Below are positions 13,745 to 24,115 of a DNA stretch of 64,000 nucleotides, in pieces (within the stretch, counting starts at the first letter, position 1; each line of letters opens with the position of its first letter). Source of the DNA: Virgibacillus sp. MSP4-1 (GTDB taxonomy: Bacteria > Bacillota > Bacilli > Bacillales > Alkalibacillaceae). Location of the stretch: contig NZ_CP048021.1 in NCBI RefSeq assembly GCF_010092505.1, positions 3,100,001-3,164,000 of the forward strand. Direction: 5' to 3'. Both the position numbers and the translations under genes were made by a program. Below the pieces are notes generated by a model. That model saw only the letters and a program-made list of their open reading frames with translations, had not been told where the DNA came from and did not search any database.

Positions 13745-15025
13745 ATGGATAATCGAGTAAAAGCATTGCAGAAAAGCTGGGAGCAGGACAGTCGTTGGAA
13801 GGGTGTAGAACGTCCGTATTCAGCTGAAGAAGTGATTAATCTAAGGGGCTCTATTGATATTGAGCACACATTGGCGAAAAAGGGTGCCGAGAAGCTTTGG
13901 AATTATTTAAATACTGAGGATTATATTAATGCTCTTGGTGCTTTGACAGGAAACCAGGCTGTTCAGCAGGTCAAAGCAGGACTGAAGGCTATTTATCTGA
14001 GTGGATGGCAGGTTGCCGCAGATGCGAATCTATCCGGTCATATGTATCCCGATCAAAGCCTTTATCCGGCAAATAGTGTTCCGCACGTTGTAAAAAGGAT
14101 TAATCAGGCACTGCAGCGGGCTGATCAGGTTCACTATATTGAAAATGACCATTCCATCGATTGGTTTCAACCAATTGTAGCAGATGCTGAAGCAGGATTC
14201 GGGGGTCAGTTGAATGTGTTCGAATTAATGAAAGGCATGATTGAATCTGGTGCGTCAGGAGTTCACTTTGAAGATCAGTTGTCCTCTGAGAAAAAATGTG
14301 GTCACCTGGGCGGAAAGGTGCTGCTTCCTACACAAACAGCGGTAAGGAACCTGATTTCTGCTCGACTGGCAGCAGATGTAATGGGCACACCAACAATCGT
14401 TATTGCCCGTACCGATGCTAACGCTGCGGATATGGTAACGAGTGATGTCGATCCGTATGATCATGAATTTATTACTGGTGAACGTACTTCAGAAGGTTTC
14501 TACCGTACGAAGGCTGGTATTGATCAGGCGATTGCAAGAGGGCTGGCTTATGCTCCATATGCAGATCTGATCTGGTGTGAAACGTCTGAGCCAAACTTGG
14601 AAGAAGCGCAAAAGTTTGCAGACGCTATTCATGAAAAATATCCAAACAAGTTGCTCGCTTATAACTGCTCCCCATCGTTTAACTGGAAGAAAAAGCTTAA
14701 TGAGGAAACCATTGCAAGCTTCCAGAAAGAGCTGGCAAAAATGGGCTATAAGTTCCAGTTCGTAACATTGGCTGGCTTCCATGCCTTGAACCACAGCATG
14801 TTCGAGCTGGCTAAAGGCTATAAAGAGCGTGGAATGGAGGCTTACTCTGAGCTGCAACAGGCCGAATTTGCCAGTGAAAAAGATGGCTACACAGCAACAA
14901 GACACCAGAGGGAAGTCGGAACTGGTTACTTTGATCAGGTATCTACCATTGTTTCTGGAGGCGAATCTTCCACAACCGCACTTAAAGGTTCCACAGAAGA
15001 AGAGCAATTTACTGTTAAATCTTAA
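13745..15025 (+). CDS. aceA: Isocitrate lyase
   Basis: It splits isocitrate into succinate and glyoxylate. The catalytic loop [11 protein letters not shown] (KKCGH) is present, as are DAEAGFGG and the C-terminal [10 protein letters not shown] stretch that closes over the active site. The 426-residue length is typical of the bacterial form. GGGGAGG precedes ATG 13745. It forms an operon with aceB and ends at a strong terminator. Confidence 0.96.
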   Translation: MDNRVKALQKSWEQDSRWKGVERPYSAEEVINLRGSIDIEHTLAKKGAEKLWNYLNTEDYINALGALTGNQAVQQVKAGLKAIYLSGWQVAADANLSGHMYPDQSLYPANSVPHVVKRINQALQRADQVHYIENDHSIDWFQPIVADAEAGFGGQLNVFELMKGMIESGASGVHFEDQLSSEKKCGHLGGKVLLPTQTAVRNLISARLAADVMGTPTIVIARTDANAADMVTSDVDPYDHEFITGERTSEGFYRTKAGIDQAIARGLAYAPYADLIWCETSEPNLEEAQKFADAIHEKYPNKLLAYNCSPSFNWKKKLNEETIASFQKELAKMGYKFQFVTLAGFHALNHSMFELAKGYKERGMEAYSELQQAEFASEKDGYTATRHQREVGTGYFDQVSTIVSGGESSTTALKGSTEEEQFTVKS

Positions 15026-15040
15026 ACAAATACCCATGAA

Positions 15041-15075
15041 TGCCTGTTCTGTTGCCGCAGAGCAGGCATTTTTTA
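15041..15075 (+). terminator. Rho-independent terminator after aceA
   Basis: TGCCTGTTCTG / CAGAGCAGGCA (one G-U pair) with a 6-base loop is followed by TTTTTTATT. Confidence 0.85.
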
Positions 15076-15220
15076 TTGCCTCCAGCTTTATTGCTTGAAA
15101 ACTCCCTCTGGCTTATTCAAAACATATCAATAGAATGGAAAAGAAGCAATAGGTTTCCGGGTTTTGAGTTGGGGAGGGGAGTTAAACAAACGTTTGATTG
15201 AATTGCTGGAGTGCGCTCAT

Positions 15221-15490
15221 ATCAGGGTGGTGGGAGGGATCGGTCGAAGTGAGTGGTTTATCGGTCTGTTTTGTGGAGTATCGGTCGATTTGGAGGGAGA
15301 ATCCATTAAATTGAGAGGTTTATCGTTTAAAATACATAAGGTATCGATCCGGGCTGTGTGAATCGGTCTTCCCCGCGGGTTTATCAGTCAGTTCCGCGGA
15401 AGTATCAATCCATTTGGGGGAAGTATCCACCAACATGAGCAGTTTATCAACCAAAACACAAAAGTCATCAATCCCGCCCGCGCATATCCA
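15221..15490. repeat. Degenerate tandem array, 21-bp period with a 63-bp higher-order period
   Basis: The trinucleotide ATC recurs at 15221, 15239, 15260, 15280, 15301, 15322, 15343, 15362, 15383, 15404, 15425, 15446, 15467 and 15486, so most steps are exactly 21 bases. The surrounding consensus is roughly GTTTATCGGTC or GTATCAATCC. The strongest form, GTTTATC, returns at 15260, 15322, 15383 and 15446, every third unit, giving a superperiod near 63. Because 21 is divisible by 3, every frame yields short repetitive ORFs that I do not regard as genes. It fills the gap between the aceA terminator and the gatC promoter. Confidence 0.8.
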
Positions 15491-15591
15491 TCTCCTACGA
15501 GTCTCCCTCATGGGTTATCCCCTAACCACATTACTCGTCTTAAATTGTTCCTCTCCCCCTTCTAAAATGTTAAAATATAGATTGGTACAAG

Positions 15592-15621
15592 TTGCTACTT
15601 CATAGGTAATTTTGCTATTAT
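15592..15621 (+). promoter_or_regulatory. Possible SigA promoter for gatCAB
   Basis: TTGCTA (15592-15597) and TATTAT (15616-15621) are 18 bases apart, 45 bases before gatC. Confidence 0.4.
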
Positions 15622-15665
15622 AAATAAATATTGTAAGTGTTCGAGAAAATTTGGAGGTGAATGAG

Positions 15666-15956
15666 ATGGCTGAGATTTCTAAAGATCAGGTAAAACACGT
15701 TGCAAACCTTGCGCGTCTTGCGATCACGGAAGAAGAAGCGGAAAAATTAACGGATGAGCTTGGATCGATTATTAAATTTGCTGAGCAATTGAATGAGCTG
15801 GATACGGAAAATGTAGAACCGACTACGCACGTATTGGACTTGAAAAATGTGATGCGTAAAGATGAACCGAAGCAATGGCTTACACAGGAAGAAGCACTGA
15901 AAAACGCGCCAGACAAGAAAGATGGGCAATTCCGTGTTCCATCTATTTTAGAGTAA
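15666..15956 (+). CDS. gatC: Asp-tRNA(Asn)/Glu-tRNA(Gln) amidotransferase subunit C
   Basis: GatC is the small scaffold subunit that holds GatA and GatB together. The 96-residue product begins [18 protein letters not shown] and has the family's C-terminal MRKDEP segment. ATG 15666 is chosen over an in-frame TTG at 15651 because GGAGGTGA at 15653-15660 gives proper spacing and the standard length. It is first in gatC-gatA-gatB. Confidence 0.95.
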   Translation: MAEISKDQVKHVANLARLAITEEEAEKLTDELGSIIKFAEQLNELDTENVEPTTHVLDLKNVMRKDEPKQWLTQEEALKNAPDKKDGQFRVPSILE

Positions 15957-15969
15957 GGAGGCAGGAGAC

Positions 15970-17442
15970 ATGTCACTATTTGATTTTTCCATTAAAGAAC
16001 TTCAGGAAAAAATACATAATAATGAAATTAAGGTTCAGGATTTAGTGGACGAGGCTTATCAACGAATTTCCGATGTGGATGACGAGGTGAAAGCCTTTTT
16101 GACCCTGAATGAGGAAGAGGCACGTCAACAGGCTAAAGAGCTTGATGAAAGTGATGCGACAGCTGAAGAAAAGCTGTTCGGACTTCCGGCGGGCGTCAAG
16201 GATAATATCGTTACGAAAGGGCTTCGCACCACATGTGGAAGTCAGTTTTTAGATAACTTTAATGATCCTTTATATAATGCCACCGTGGTGGACAAGCTGA
16301 ATCAGGCAAAGTCGGTTACGATTGGAAAGCTGAATATGGATGAATTTGCGATGGGGTCATCCAATGAGAACTCCAGCTATTTTACAACTCGTAATCCATG
16401 GAATACCGATTATGTTCCGGGTGGATCCAGCGGGGGCTCTGCAGCTGCTGTGGCATCCGGCGAGGTCCTTTATGCATTGGGGTCTGACACAGGCGGATCG
16501 ATTCGCCAGCCAGCAGCCTTCTGCGGTGTTGTTGGATTAAAACCTACATATGGAAGAGTTTCCCGTTTTGGTCTGGTTGCATTTGCATCCTCCCTTGATC
16601 AAATTGGTCCTGTAACAAGAACGGTGGAGGACAATGCGCGGGTGCTTGAAGTGATTTCCGGACACGACAAAATGGATTCCACAAGTGCAAATGTGGACGT
16701 TCCCAACTACAGCGAAGCCTTAACAGGTGATGTGAAGGGCTTAAAGATTGCCGTGCCTAAGGAATATTTAGGAGAAGGGGTTAATAAGGAGGTTCGCGAC
16801 TCCATTCTTGAAGCACTGAAAAAATATGAAGAATTAGGTGCAGAATGGGAGGAGGTTTCCCTTCCTCATTCCAAATATGCGGTGGCGACCTACTACCTGA
16901 TCGCCTCCTCTGAAGCGTCAGCGAACCTGGCACGATTTGACGGGGTTCGTTATGGAGTTCGCGCCGACAATGCGAAGTCGATGATGGATATGTTTAAAGA
17001 GTCCCGCAGCCAGGGGTTTGGTGAAGAAGTGAAACGGCGGATTATGCTTGGAACCTTTGCCTTAAGTTCAGGCTACTATGATGCCTATTACAAAAAAGCA
17101 CAGCAGGTTCGTACTTTAATTAAACAGGATTTTGATAAAGTTCTTGAAGAGTATGATGTTATCATGGGACCGACAACGCCTACACCTGCTTTTAAAATCG
17201 GGGAACAAATTGAAGATCCATTGACGATGTACGCGAATGATATTTTAACCATTCCTGTTAACCTTGCTGGCGTACCGGGGATTTCGATTCCTTGTGGCTT
17301 CTCACCAGAGGGACTGCCAATCGGTCTGCAAATTATCGGTAAGCATTTTGATGAGAGCACAGTTTATCGTGCAGCCCATGCATTTGAGCAGGCGACCGAT
17401 TACCATAAGCAAAAGCCAGCATTGGGAGGTGTTCAGTCATGA
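15970..17442 (+). CDS. gatA: Asp/Glu-tRNA amidotransferase subunit A
   Basis: GatA is the amidase that releases ammonia from glutamine for amidation of Glu-tRNA(Gln) or Asp-tRNA(Asn). The Ser-cisSer-Lys triad is visible: Lys in GVKDNI, the serine-rich [14 protein letters not shown] segment and [12 protein letters not shown]. It is 490 residues, a usual length. AAGGAGGCAGG precedes the ATG. Its end overlaps gatB by 4 bases (ATGA). Confidence 0.97.
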   Translation: MSLFDFSIKELQEKIHNNEIKVQDLVDEAYQRISDVDDEVKAFLTLNEEEARQQAKELDESDATAEEKLFGLPAGVKDNIVTKGLRTTCGSQFLDNFNDPLYNATVVDKLNQAKSVTIGKLNMDEFAMGSSNENSSYFTTRNPWNTDYVPGGSSGGSAAAVASGEVLYALGSDTGGSIRQPAAFCGVVGLKPTYGRVSRFGLVAFASSLDQIGPVTRTVEDNARVLEVISGHDKMDSTSANVDVPNYSEALTGDVKGLKIAVPKEYLGEGVNKEVRDSILEALKKYEELGAEWEEVSLPHSKYAVATYYLIASSEASANLARFDGVRYGVRADNAKSMMDMFKESRSQGFGEEVKRRIMLGTFALSSGYYDAYYKKAQQVRTLIKQDFDKVLEEYDVIMGPTTPTPAFKIGEQIEDPLTMYANDILTIPVNLAGVPGISIPCGFSPEGLPIGLQIIGKHFDESTVYRAAHAFEQATDYHKQKPALGGVQS

Positions 17443-18869
17443 ATTTCGAAACCATAATAGGATTAGAGGTTCACGTGGAGCTTAAAACAGAATCGAAAAT
17501 TTTCAGTCCAAGTCCAAACGCATTTGGGGACGATACCAATACGAACGTAAACCCGATCGACTTAGGGTATCCAGGTGTATTACCTGTATTAAATGAAGAA
17601 GCTGTAAACTTCGGGATGCGGGCAGCACTGGCCTTGAACTGCGATATTGCTACAAATACAAAATTTGATCGTAAAAACTACTTTTATCCGGACAACCCTA
17701 AGGCCTATCAGATCTCGCAATTTGATCAGCCGATTGGGGAAAATGGCTGGATTGAGATTGAAGTAGATGGTGAAACGAAAAGAATCGGGATTACCCGTCT
17801 TCACTTGGAAGAAGACGCCGGAAAACTGACTCACAGTGATGATGGCTACTCCCTGGTTGACTTCAACCGCCAGGGTACACCGCTGATTGAAATAGTTTCA
17901 GAGCCTGACATTCGTACACCAAAAGAGGCTTATGCTTACCTGGAAAAGCTGAAGTCGATTATTCAGTATACCGGGGTTTCCGACTGTAAAATGGAGGAGG
18001 GCTCCCTTAGATGTGATGCCAACATCTCCCTTCGTCCTATTGGTCAGGAGGAATTCGGTGTGAAAACGGAGCTGAAAAACTTAAACTCCTTTAACTATGT
18101 ACAAAAAGGACTGGAGTTTGAAGAAAAGCGCCAGGAAAAAGTGCTTCTGACCGGTGGTGAGATTCTTCAGGAGACCCGCCGTTATGATGAGCAGACAAAA
18201 GAAACAGTTCTTATGCGTGTGAAAGAAGGATCTGATGATTATCGCTACTTCCCGGAGCCTGACTTAGTTCCATTATATATTGATGAGGAATGGAAAGAGC
18301 GGGTGCGTGCAGAAATTCCTGAGCTTCCTGATGCCAGAAAAGACCGTTACATGAATGAATGGGGGCTTCCTGCCTATGATGCCATGGTCCTAACTCTTAC
18401 AAAGGAAATGTCCGATTTCTTTGAAGAGACGATTAAAGCAGGTGCCGATCCAAAACTAGCTTCCAACTGGTTAATGGTAGAAGTCTCCGGTTATCTGAAT
18501 AAAAATGATAAGGAACTGGAAGATATTGCTTTGACTCCTGAATCCCTTGCGAAAATGGTGAAGCTTATTGCAGATGAGACCATTTCGTCCAAGATTGCGA
18601 AAAAAGTCTTTAGCGAGCTGGTAGAAAAAGGTGGAGATCCTGAAAAAATCGTTAAAGATAAAGGACTTGTACAAATTTCGGATGAAGGTCAGCTTACTGA
18701 AATTATTACGGGTGTTCTCGATGAAAACCAGCAGTCCATTGATGACTACAAGAACGGAAAGGACCGTGCACTCGGGTTCCTAGTCGGACAAGTGATGAAA
18801 GCAACAAAAGGACAGGCGAATCCGAAAATGGTCAACAAAATTCTTTTAGCTGAAATGGAAAAAAGATAA
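17439..18869 (+). CDS. gatB: Asp/Glu-tRNA amidotransferase subunit B
   Basis: GatB phosphorylates the misacylated tRNA's side chain and transfers ammonia to it. The 476-residue protein starts [14 protein letters not shown] and contains [14 protein letters not shown] and the conserved [10 protein letters not shown]; the C-terminal YqeY-like helical tail binds tRNA. The ATG lies in the gatA stop (ATGA). A terminator follows 42 bases later. Confidence 0.97.
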   Translation: MNFETIIGLEVHVELKTESKIFSPSPNAFGDDTNTNVNPIDLGYPGVLPVLNEEAVNFGMRAALALNCDIATNTKFDRKNYFYPDNPKAYQISQFDQPIGENGWIEIEVDGETKRIGITRLHLEEDAGKLTHSDDGYSLVDFNRQGTPLIEIVSEPDIRTPKEAYAYLEKLKSIIQYTGVSDCKMEEGSLRCDANISLRPIGQEEFGVKTELKNLNSFNYVQKGLEFEEKRQEKVLLTGGEILQETRRYDEQTKETVLMRVKEGSDDYRYFPEPDLVPLYIDEEWKERVRAEIPELPDARKDRYMNEWGLPAYDAMVLTLTKEMSDFFEETIKAGADPKLASNWLMVEVSGYLNKNDKELEDIALTPESLAKMVKLIADETISSKIAKKVFSELVEKGGDPEKIVKDKGLVQISDEGQLTEIITGVLDENQQSIDDYKNGKDRALGFLVGQVMKATKGQANPKMVNKILLAEMEKR

Positions 18870-18911
18870 GCAAAATAGGAAAAAATAACGGTTGTCCGCA
18901 TAATTATAGTA

Positions 18912-18943
18912 AAAAGAGCAGATAAGTCGAATCTGCTCTTTTC
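18912..18943 (+). terminator. Rho-independent terminator of gatCAB
   Basis: AAGAGCAGAT / ATCTGCTCTT with a 7-base loop is followed by TTC; the stem is perfect. Confidence 0.8.
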
Positions 18944-19004
18944 ATTTCAAATAAAAAGGGATATGATGAGGTTGGTATAGATATCCAAATTGAAGGTGAA
19001 GAAA

Positions 19005-19901
19005 ATGAAGCGTGCCAGAATTATTTATAATCCGACATCGGGACGTGAAGCATTTCAGAAAGAGCTTCCCAGGGTTTTACAAAAGCTTGAAGAAGCAGGG
19101 TATGAAGCCTCTACACATGCCACAACCGGTGAGGGAGATGCAACCCAAGCAGCCAGAATAGCTGTCACAAGGGAATATGATGTTGTCATTGCAGCTGGTG
19201 GCGATGGAACGATTAATGAAGTCGTCAATGGATTGGCGGAGCAGCCCTTTCGACCCAAACTTGGTGTGATTCCTGTGGGGACAACCAATGATTTTGCACG
19301 ATCACTGAGAATTCCGAGAAATATTCAAAAGGCTATTGATGTCGTTATCGCCGGGAATACGAAAAAAATCGATATTGGCAAAATTGATGAGAATAGGTAT
19401 TTTATTTATATAGCTGGTGGCGGTAAAATCACCGAGCTCACTTATGAGGTTCCGAGCAAATTAAAGACGATGCTTGGCCAGCTTGCTTATTATATTAAAG
19501 GAATCGAAATGCTTCCGTTTATGAAGCCTATCAATGTCCGAATTGAATATGATGATCACATTCTGGAAGAGCCCATCATGATGTTTTTGATTTCGAATTC
19601 CAATTCAATCGGCGGGTTTGAAAGAGCAAATCCTTTAGGGGAAATGGACGATGGCTATTTTGATTTATTGATTGTTCGCAAAACACATTTTGGTGATATT
19701 CCTAAAATAGCGACAAGCTTACTTAAGGGGAACCATATTCACCACGACAAGATCATATATACAAAGACAAAATCACTGACGGTTGATGTAGAAGAAAATG
19801 TATCGTTAAATATTGACGGGGAATATGGCGGATTATTGCCCGGGAAATTTGTCAATTTGTATCAGCATATTGAATTCTTCGTACCTGAGAATACGGATTA
19901 G
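19005..19901 (+). CDS. dagK: Diacylglycerol kinase DagK (YerQ type)
   Basis: It is a soluble lipid kinase that returns diacylglycerol, a by-product of lipoteichoic acid synthesis, to phosphatidic acid. The start MKRARIIYNPTSGRE matches the B. subtilis protein closely. AAGGTGA at 18993-18999 fits ATG 19005 better than the in-frame TTG 18990. The catalytic GGDGTINEVVNGL motif is near residue 65 and VGTTNDFARSL follows. The length is 298 residues. It occupies the same place after gatB as in B. subtilis. Confidence 0.95.
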   Translation: MKRARIIYNPTSGREAFQKELPRVLQKLEEAGYEASTHATTGEGDATQAARIAVTREYDVVIAAGGDGTINEVVNGLAEQPFRPKLGVIPVGTTNDFARSLRIPRNIQKAIDVVIAGNTKKIDIGKIDENRYFIYIAGGGKITELTYEVPSKLKTMLGQLAYYIKGIEMLPFMKPINVRIEYDDHILEEPIMMFLISNSNSIGGFERANPLGEMDDGYFDLLIVRKTHFGDIPKIATSLLKGNHIHHDKIIYTKTKSLTVDVEENVSLNIDGEYGGLLPGKFVNLYQHIEFFVPENTD

Positions 19902-19933
19902 ACAGGAGTTTGTCTGATTTCGTATTCTTTGTT
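19888..19933 (+). terminator. Terminator overlapping the 3' end of dagK
   Basis: AGAATACG (19888-19895) pairs with CGTATTCT (19921-19928), with an inner AGACA / TGTCT stem, followed by TTGTTTG. The left arm lies inside the last dagK codons. Confidence 0.65.
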
Positions 19934-20034
19934 TGTAAAGGCTGATTCGAATTGACAAACTTTGAATCAGATGATTGTTTTTAACGTTTTAATGGAAAAA
20001 TAGAAGTAAAGTTAAACATAAAGGAAGATTCATA

Positions 20035-21411
20035 ATGGCAAAAGTGAAACCACCTGTGGCAAAAAATGAAACCATCGAGCTTGAATTTGTCGATTTGACC
20101 CACGAAGGTTCAGGGGTAGGAAAGGTAAATGGTTATCCCCTGTTCGTTCCCTATGGATTACCAGGGGAAAAAGCCAAGGTTAAAGTTGTTAAGGTCAAGA
20201 AAAATTTTGGATTCGGAAAATTACTGAAGGTCCTCAATCAAAGTCCGGAGCGTATTGAACCTCCGTGTGATGTGTTTTACCAATGCGGCGGATGTCAGAT
20301 TCAGCACATGAGCTATAAGATGCAATTGGACGTGAAGCAAAAGCAGGTACAGGATGCTATGCGAAAAATTGGTCATTTAGAAGAGGTTCCTGTACATCCG
20401 ACAATTGGTATGGAGGACCCATGGCGTTATCGAAATAAAGTTCAAATTCCTGTTAAAGGAGTAGAAGGCCGACTTGAAACAGGTTTTTATAAAAAGCGCA
20501 GTCATGACATTATTAATATGGATACGTGTCCAATCACAGATGAACAGAACGATCGCATGGTTGAAGCTGTACGCCGAATGGCCGAGGATGCCGGTATTAC
20601 TCCGTATGATGAGGATAAACACCGCGGAATTCTACGGCATATCATGGTCCGTAATGGCAAGGAAACCAACGAGATAATGGTTGTGCTTGTAACCAGGACG
20701 GACAAGCTTCCGCATCAGGAGAAGATTGTCGAGGAAATTCATAAGGCCTATCCGAATGTAAAATCGATTATGCAAAACGTAAATCCTGAACGGACAAATG
20801 TTATCCTAGGTAAAAAAACAAAACTCCTATGGGGAGAAGAGTACATTCATGATTCCATTGGGGAAACCCAATTTGCGATTTCAGCGAAGTCTTTTTACCA
20901 GGTAAATCCTGATCAGACGAAATCCCTGTATGACAAAGCACTGGAATACGCCGATTTAAGCGGCAATGAAACCGTGGTTGATGCCTACTGCGGGATTGGA
21001 ACCATTTCTCTTTTCCTGGCTCAGAAAGCCAAAAAGGTGTATGGAGTAGAAATCGTTCCTGAGGCTGTGGATGATGCAAAGAAAAATGCGAAACTGAATC
21101 ACATTGATAATGCAGAATTCTATGTAGGAGCCGCTGAAAAAGTGATGGACTGGTGGAAAGCGCAAGGGTTAAGACCTGACGTTATCGTTGTCGATCCTCC
21201 CAGAAAAGGCTGTGATGAGACACTGTTAAAGGCTATGCTGGACATGAAGCCGAAGCGAATTGTTTATGTTTCCTGTAATCCATCCACTTTAGCAAGAGAT
21301 CTAAATATCCTAACTGAGGGTGGGTATGAAACGAAAGAAGTGCAGCCAGTGGATATGTTTCCGCAGACGAGCCATGTGGAGTGTGTGGCGCAGGTAGAGT
21401 TGAAGTTGTAA
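20035..21411 (+). CDS. rlmCD: 23S rRNA (uracil-5-)-methyltransferase RlmCD
   Basis: This SAM-dependent enzyme makes m5U in 23S rRNA; in Bacillus one protein modifies both U747 and U1939. The 458 residues show an N-terminal TRAM-like domain, a cysteine cluster for Fe-S ([11 protein letters not shown]), the SAM loop [22 protein letters not shown] and the catalytic [11 protein letters not shown]. It lies after dagK as in B. subtilis (yerS/yefA). The family assignment is firm; dual specificity is taken from the Bacillus orthologue. Confidence 0.92.
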   Translation: MAKVKPPVAKNETIELEFVDLTHEGSGVGKVNGYPLFVPYGLPGEKAKVKVVKVKKNFGFGKLLKVLNQSPERIEPPCDVFYQCGGCQIQHMSYKMQLDVKQKQVQDAMRKIGHLEEVPVHPTIGMEDPWRYRNKVQIPVKGVEGRLETGFYKKRSHDIINMDTCPITDEQNDRMVEAVRRMAEDAGITPYDEDKHRGILRHIMVRNGKETNEIMVVLVTRTDKLPHQEKIVEEIHKAYPNVKSIMQNVNPERTNVILGKKTKLLWGEEYIHDSIGETQFAISAKSFYQVNPDQTKSLYDKALEYADLSGNETVVDAYCGIGTISLFLAQKAKKVYGVEIVPEAVDDAKKNAKLNHIDNAEFYVGAAEKVMDWWKAQGLRPDVIVVDPPRKGCDETLLKAMLDMKPKRIVYVSCNPSTLARDLNILTEGGYETKEVQPVDMFPQTSHVECVAQVELKL

Positions 21412-21482
21412 TGCAAACATCACCCTTAATGGCATAAATAGAGTTCTGCCAAAACGTTAATTTTTTAATAATAAATGGTTTG

Positions 21483-21544
21483 AAGCGTTTGAGACAACCG
21501 AGAAAAGTGAGAAATCTTTTCATTGTCTTTCAAACGCTTTTTTA
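21483..21544 (+). terminator. Long-stem terminator after rlmCD
   Basis: AAGCGTTTGA (21483-21492) pairs with TCAAACGCTT (21530-21539), extended by ACAA / TTGT across a small bulge, then a T run. Confidence 0.75.
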
Positions 21545-21557
21545 TCCCTATTGCATA

Positions 21558-22028
21558 CTATTTTGTTAATCCATTTAATTTTTCCCATTCACTTAAATAC
21601 ATTTTTTCAGTCAAATGGTTAGGATTATTAATCTTGCAAATGAATTCTAAACTATTTCCGTCCGGGTCATTAAAATGTATCTTTGCATGACCAAACCCTT
21701 CTCTTGGATTAGGCATCACAAATGGTTCAACCGGCTCAAAGCCAAATGCTTTTCTCGGTTTATATCCTCTTTTTGTTAGCCAGTCTACCGAGTCTTTCAA
21801 ACCATCCAAAGATACTTCAAAAGCTATATGTCTAATGGAGGGATGATACTCTACCTCAACTTTCTCAGTTTTCCATAAACCAAGCCAGCTTTGGTCTTTT
21901 ATAATCCATAAAAAAGCTAATCGATCTTCCACTTTATGGTCGAACTTCAGACCAAGCCCTTCATAAAATTCAATTGACCTATTTAAGTCACTTACAGGCA
22001 AATGTGCTTCGTACAGACCTTTAATCAA
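21558..22028 (-). CDS. VOC (glyoxalase/bleomycin resistance) superfamily protein
   Basis: This 156-residue protein has two beta-alpha-beta-beta-beta modules. The first opens with AHLPVSDLNRSIEFYEGLGL and the second ends HFNDPDGNSLEFIC, the classic positions for metal-binding His and Glu. The family includes glyoxalases, fosfomycin-modifying enzymes and dioxygenases, so substrate is unknown. The start is TTG 22028 behind TTGGAGG. It is a monocistronic minus-strand gene. Confidence 0.75.
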   Translation of the reverse strand: MIKGLYEAHLPVSDLNRSIEFYEGLGLKFDHKVEDRLAFLWIIKDQSWLGLWKTEKVEVEYHPSIRHIAFEVSLDGLKDSVDWLTKRGYKPRKAFGFEPVEPFVMPNPREGFGHAKIHFNDPDGNSLEFICKINNPNHLTEKMYLSEWEKLNGLTK

Positions 22029-22095
22029 TGATATACCTCCAATAATTTAAGTGTGTATTTTCAAAATACTATAGTTTTAGTGAATAATAAAAATT

Positions 22096-22263
22096 TTATT
22101 TCCACTCTGTTACACGTTTATTGAATTTATCAAAAGTAATATCAAGAATCACTGCAGTAGTTAAAAAACTTATCAATTCCAGCCAGCCATCAAATAAATA
22201 AAAGCATAGACCAGTAGCTGAAAAAAATATAACTAATTGCAATAATTTAAGTTTTAATGACAT
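22096..22263 (-). CDS. Small membrane protein, unknown function
   Basis: This 55-codon ORF predicts MSLKLKLLQLVIFFSATG followed by two hydrophobic stretches and a charged tail (DKFNKRVTEWK). GGGGGAG lies 12 bases before the ATG, somewhat far, and an in-frame TGA sits just upstream, so the start is fixed. I do not recognise a family. It lies head-to-tail upstream of the VOC gene with 67 bases between. Confidence 0.5.
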   Translation of the reverse strand: MSLKLKLLQLVIFFSATGLCFYLFDGWLELISFLTTAVILDITFDKFNKRVTEWK

Positions 22264-22540
22264 GATTCATCACTACTCCCCCTATAATGATCTTTCATTA
22301 AAGCAATCGGTTTTTCATTACTCAACAAACTCTGTTATCATTTTAACACAAAATTACAAATTTTCATTCGATTGTAGTGGCATTATATGGATTTTTTGTA
22401 TTAACTGAATGGAGTATTATGTAAAAATGAGTAAGAAAAATTTTTATCTAAAAATAATCCTTAAGAAATTAGATGAGGGAGTTGAAGTGAGTGTCGCATA
22501 GCAGAAGAAAATCATTTATCGTTTTAGTAATTGCCTTTTT

Positions 22541-22633
22541 TCACTTTATACGAACAAATCCATCGTAAGTCATTTCTCCATTAGGGCGCTTGCTAAATGT
22601 TCCGTCAATCTTCATGCCTACACTTTTTACCAT
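22541..22633 (-). pseudogene. Possible C-terminal gene remnant
   Basis: A 30-codon minus-strand frame starts MVKSVGMKIDGTFSKRPNGE and ends GFVRIK. It has protein-like composition but no ribosome binding site, and stops lie directly upstream. It may be the tail of a lost gene. The rest of 22264-22540 shows nothing I can name. Low confidence. Confidence 0.25.
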
Positions 22634-22642
22634 ATCAGGTTA

Positions 22643-24115
22643 TCACTGCTGGGAGCTTAACCGAAGTATAAACTCTTTCATTTCCACAAGTCTTGGATAG
22701 GCTGGTTTTGCTGTTGTTCCTGCAATGAGTAAAGGTACAAGTGTTTCCTGTTTATGCAATGAACCATGTGCAGCCCCGCTAAGGTGGAAGGGGGTAGATT
22801 GGGCTTTGAAATCACAGCCTGGTTTAGCGTTAACGATAATGAAACGACCTGAATGGGAGTGTAAGGCACTATAAACCCTGGCTAAAGCATCTGGGTAATC
22901 CCCGTACGATAACATCTTTTCATTTCTCACATCTAAATCCAGCAGATCGAAATTTCCATCTATATTCCATGTCTGATTATATTCATCTTTGTATTCACCG
23001 GTTGGACTAAAACGTAATGATCCATTCTTCATGCCAGAAGCGATGTGAACGTAGTCTTTTTCCTTCCATGCGATGATATCAATACGTTTGTCTGTTTGGA
23101 GCTGATTTATAACAGTAGTTAATGAAAGGTTATTGTCCAGTACGTAAATATAACTCATGCGCTGGTTTACACATAGGACTAGCTGGTCCTTTTTGTGTAC
23201 GGAACGTTGTATTTTGGCGATGCGAAACGTTTTAAGTATTTTACGTAAATCAATGATAAATTCCCGATAATTCGCCCCGGTTGGCGCATGGCCATTGTCT
23301 CCCATCACCATCCATACATTCCTGTTTAAAGCCTCTTCCCAGCTTGGATACATATTTAATGTTTTTTGGATTTGCCGATCAATCTTAGTGATCCCTTTTA
23401 TATCCATTCGGCCCTTGAAATGAATTCGGGCATCCATATCCTGAAAAATACAAAATGTAAAACCTGGAAGTCTATTTTTGCGAATTAAATGTCGAAGTTC
23501 ACGGGCTGTAAATTTATAATTTCCAGCAGCTATTTGTGCTGTGAATCCCCTGGGACGAAGCTTAGAAAACATCCCCAAAGATATAATGGAAGGGGCCTTG
23601 GTTATCCACTCACCGTTTTTAAAGTGTGTCAATGTGCTGAGAAACCGAGGAACATGCAGATGTTGAGGTGTATTTCCACGATAGACAAATGAATTAATTG
23701 AAGCAGAAGGAATCCCCTTGTCAGCTAAGTCCTCAAAAATGGTTGTAACTTCTTCACCTAAATGCTCGTTATTCAGTCGATATAGCATGTTATGGACGGT
23801 TCGACGCATTCCTAATTTCGTCGTTTCCCGAAAACCAGTCCCATAGTTAATGATTTCTTTTTTTGAGTTATCGAACCAGTTTAAGCCTGGAATATGATGT
23901 TTGTTTGGATATGTACCTGTCAAAAGGCTACTATCAATTGTTACCGACATTGTGGGAAAGGGACTGACCACATTAGAAATATAATGGCCATTTTCCATTA
24001 AAAATTTCAGGGCAGGTGCACGCCCCGTCTGAACAGCTATTTCAAGCGGTTCAGGCATTAAAGAATCGATATTTAACAAGATTATGGGCTTTGGTGGCTG
24101 TACATTTTGTTTCAT
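22643..24115 (-). CDS. Alkaline-phosphatase-superfamily phosphodiesterase-like protein
   Basis: This 490-residue protein has the alkaline phosphatase/nucleotide pyrophosphatase fold. The N-terminal metal site is in LLNIDSLMP, the nucleophile region in PFPTMSVTIDSSLLTGTYPN with Thr in the PTMS step, and later metal ligands in MGDNGHAPTG and HLSGAAHGSLHKQE. No signal peptide or membrane helix is evident, so it looks cytoplasmic. Substrate is unknown; the family includes phosphodiesterases and phosphonoacetate hydrolases. It has no clear operon partner. Confidence 0.75.
   Translation of the reverse strand: MKQNVQPPKPIILLNIDSLMPEPLEIAVQTGRAPALKFLMENGHYISNVVSPFPTMSVTIDSSLLTGTYPNKHHIPGLNWFDNSKKEIINYGTGFRETTKLGMRRTVHNMLYRLNNEHLGEEVTTIFEDLADKGIPSASINSFVYRGNTPQHLHVPRFLSTLTHFKNGEWITKAPSIISLGMFSKLRPRGFTAQIAAGNYKFTARELRHLIRKNRLPGFTFCIFQDMDARIHFKGRMDIKGITKIDRQIQKTLNMYPSWEEALNRNVWMVMGDNGHAPTGANYREFIIDLRKILKTFRIAKIQRSVHKKDQLVLCVNQRMSYIYVLDNNLSLTTVINQLQTDKRIDIIAWKEKDYVHIASGMKNGSLRFSPTGEYKDEYNQTWNIDGNFDLLDLDVRNEKMLSYGDYPDALARVYSALHSHSGRFIIVNAKPGCDFKAQSTPFHLSGAAHGSLHKQETLVPLLIAGTTAKPAYPRLVEMKEFILRLSSQQ

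Noticed and set aside
15164-15605. Three short ORFs on both strands between aceA and gatC
   Set aside because: They come from the 21-bp repeat, which keeps every frame open, and none has a convincing ribosome site.
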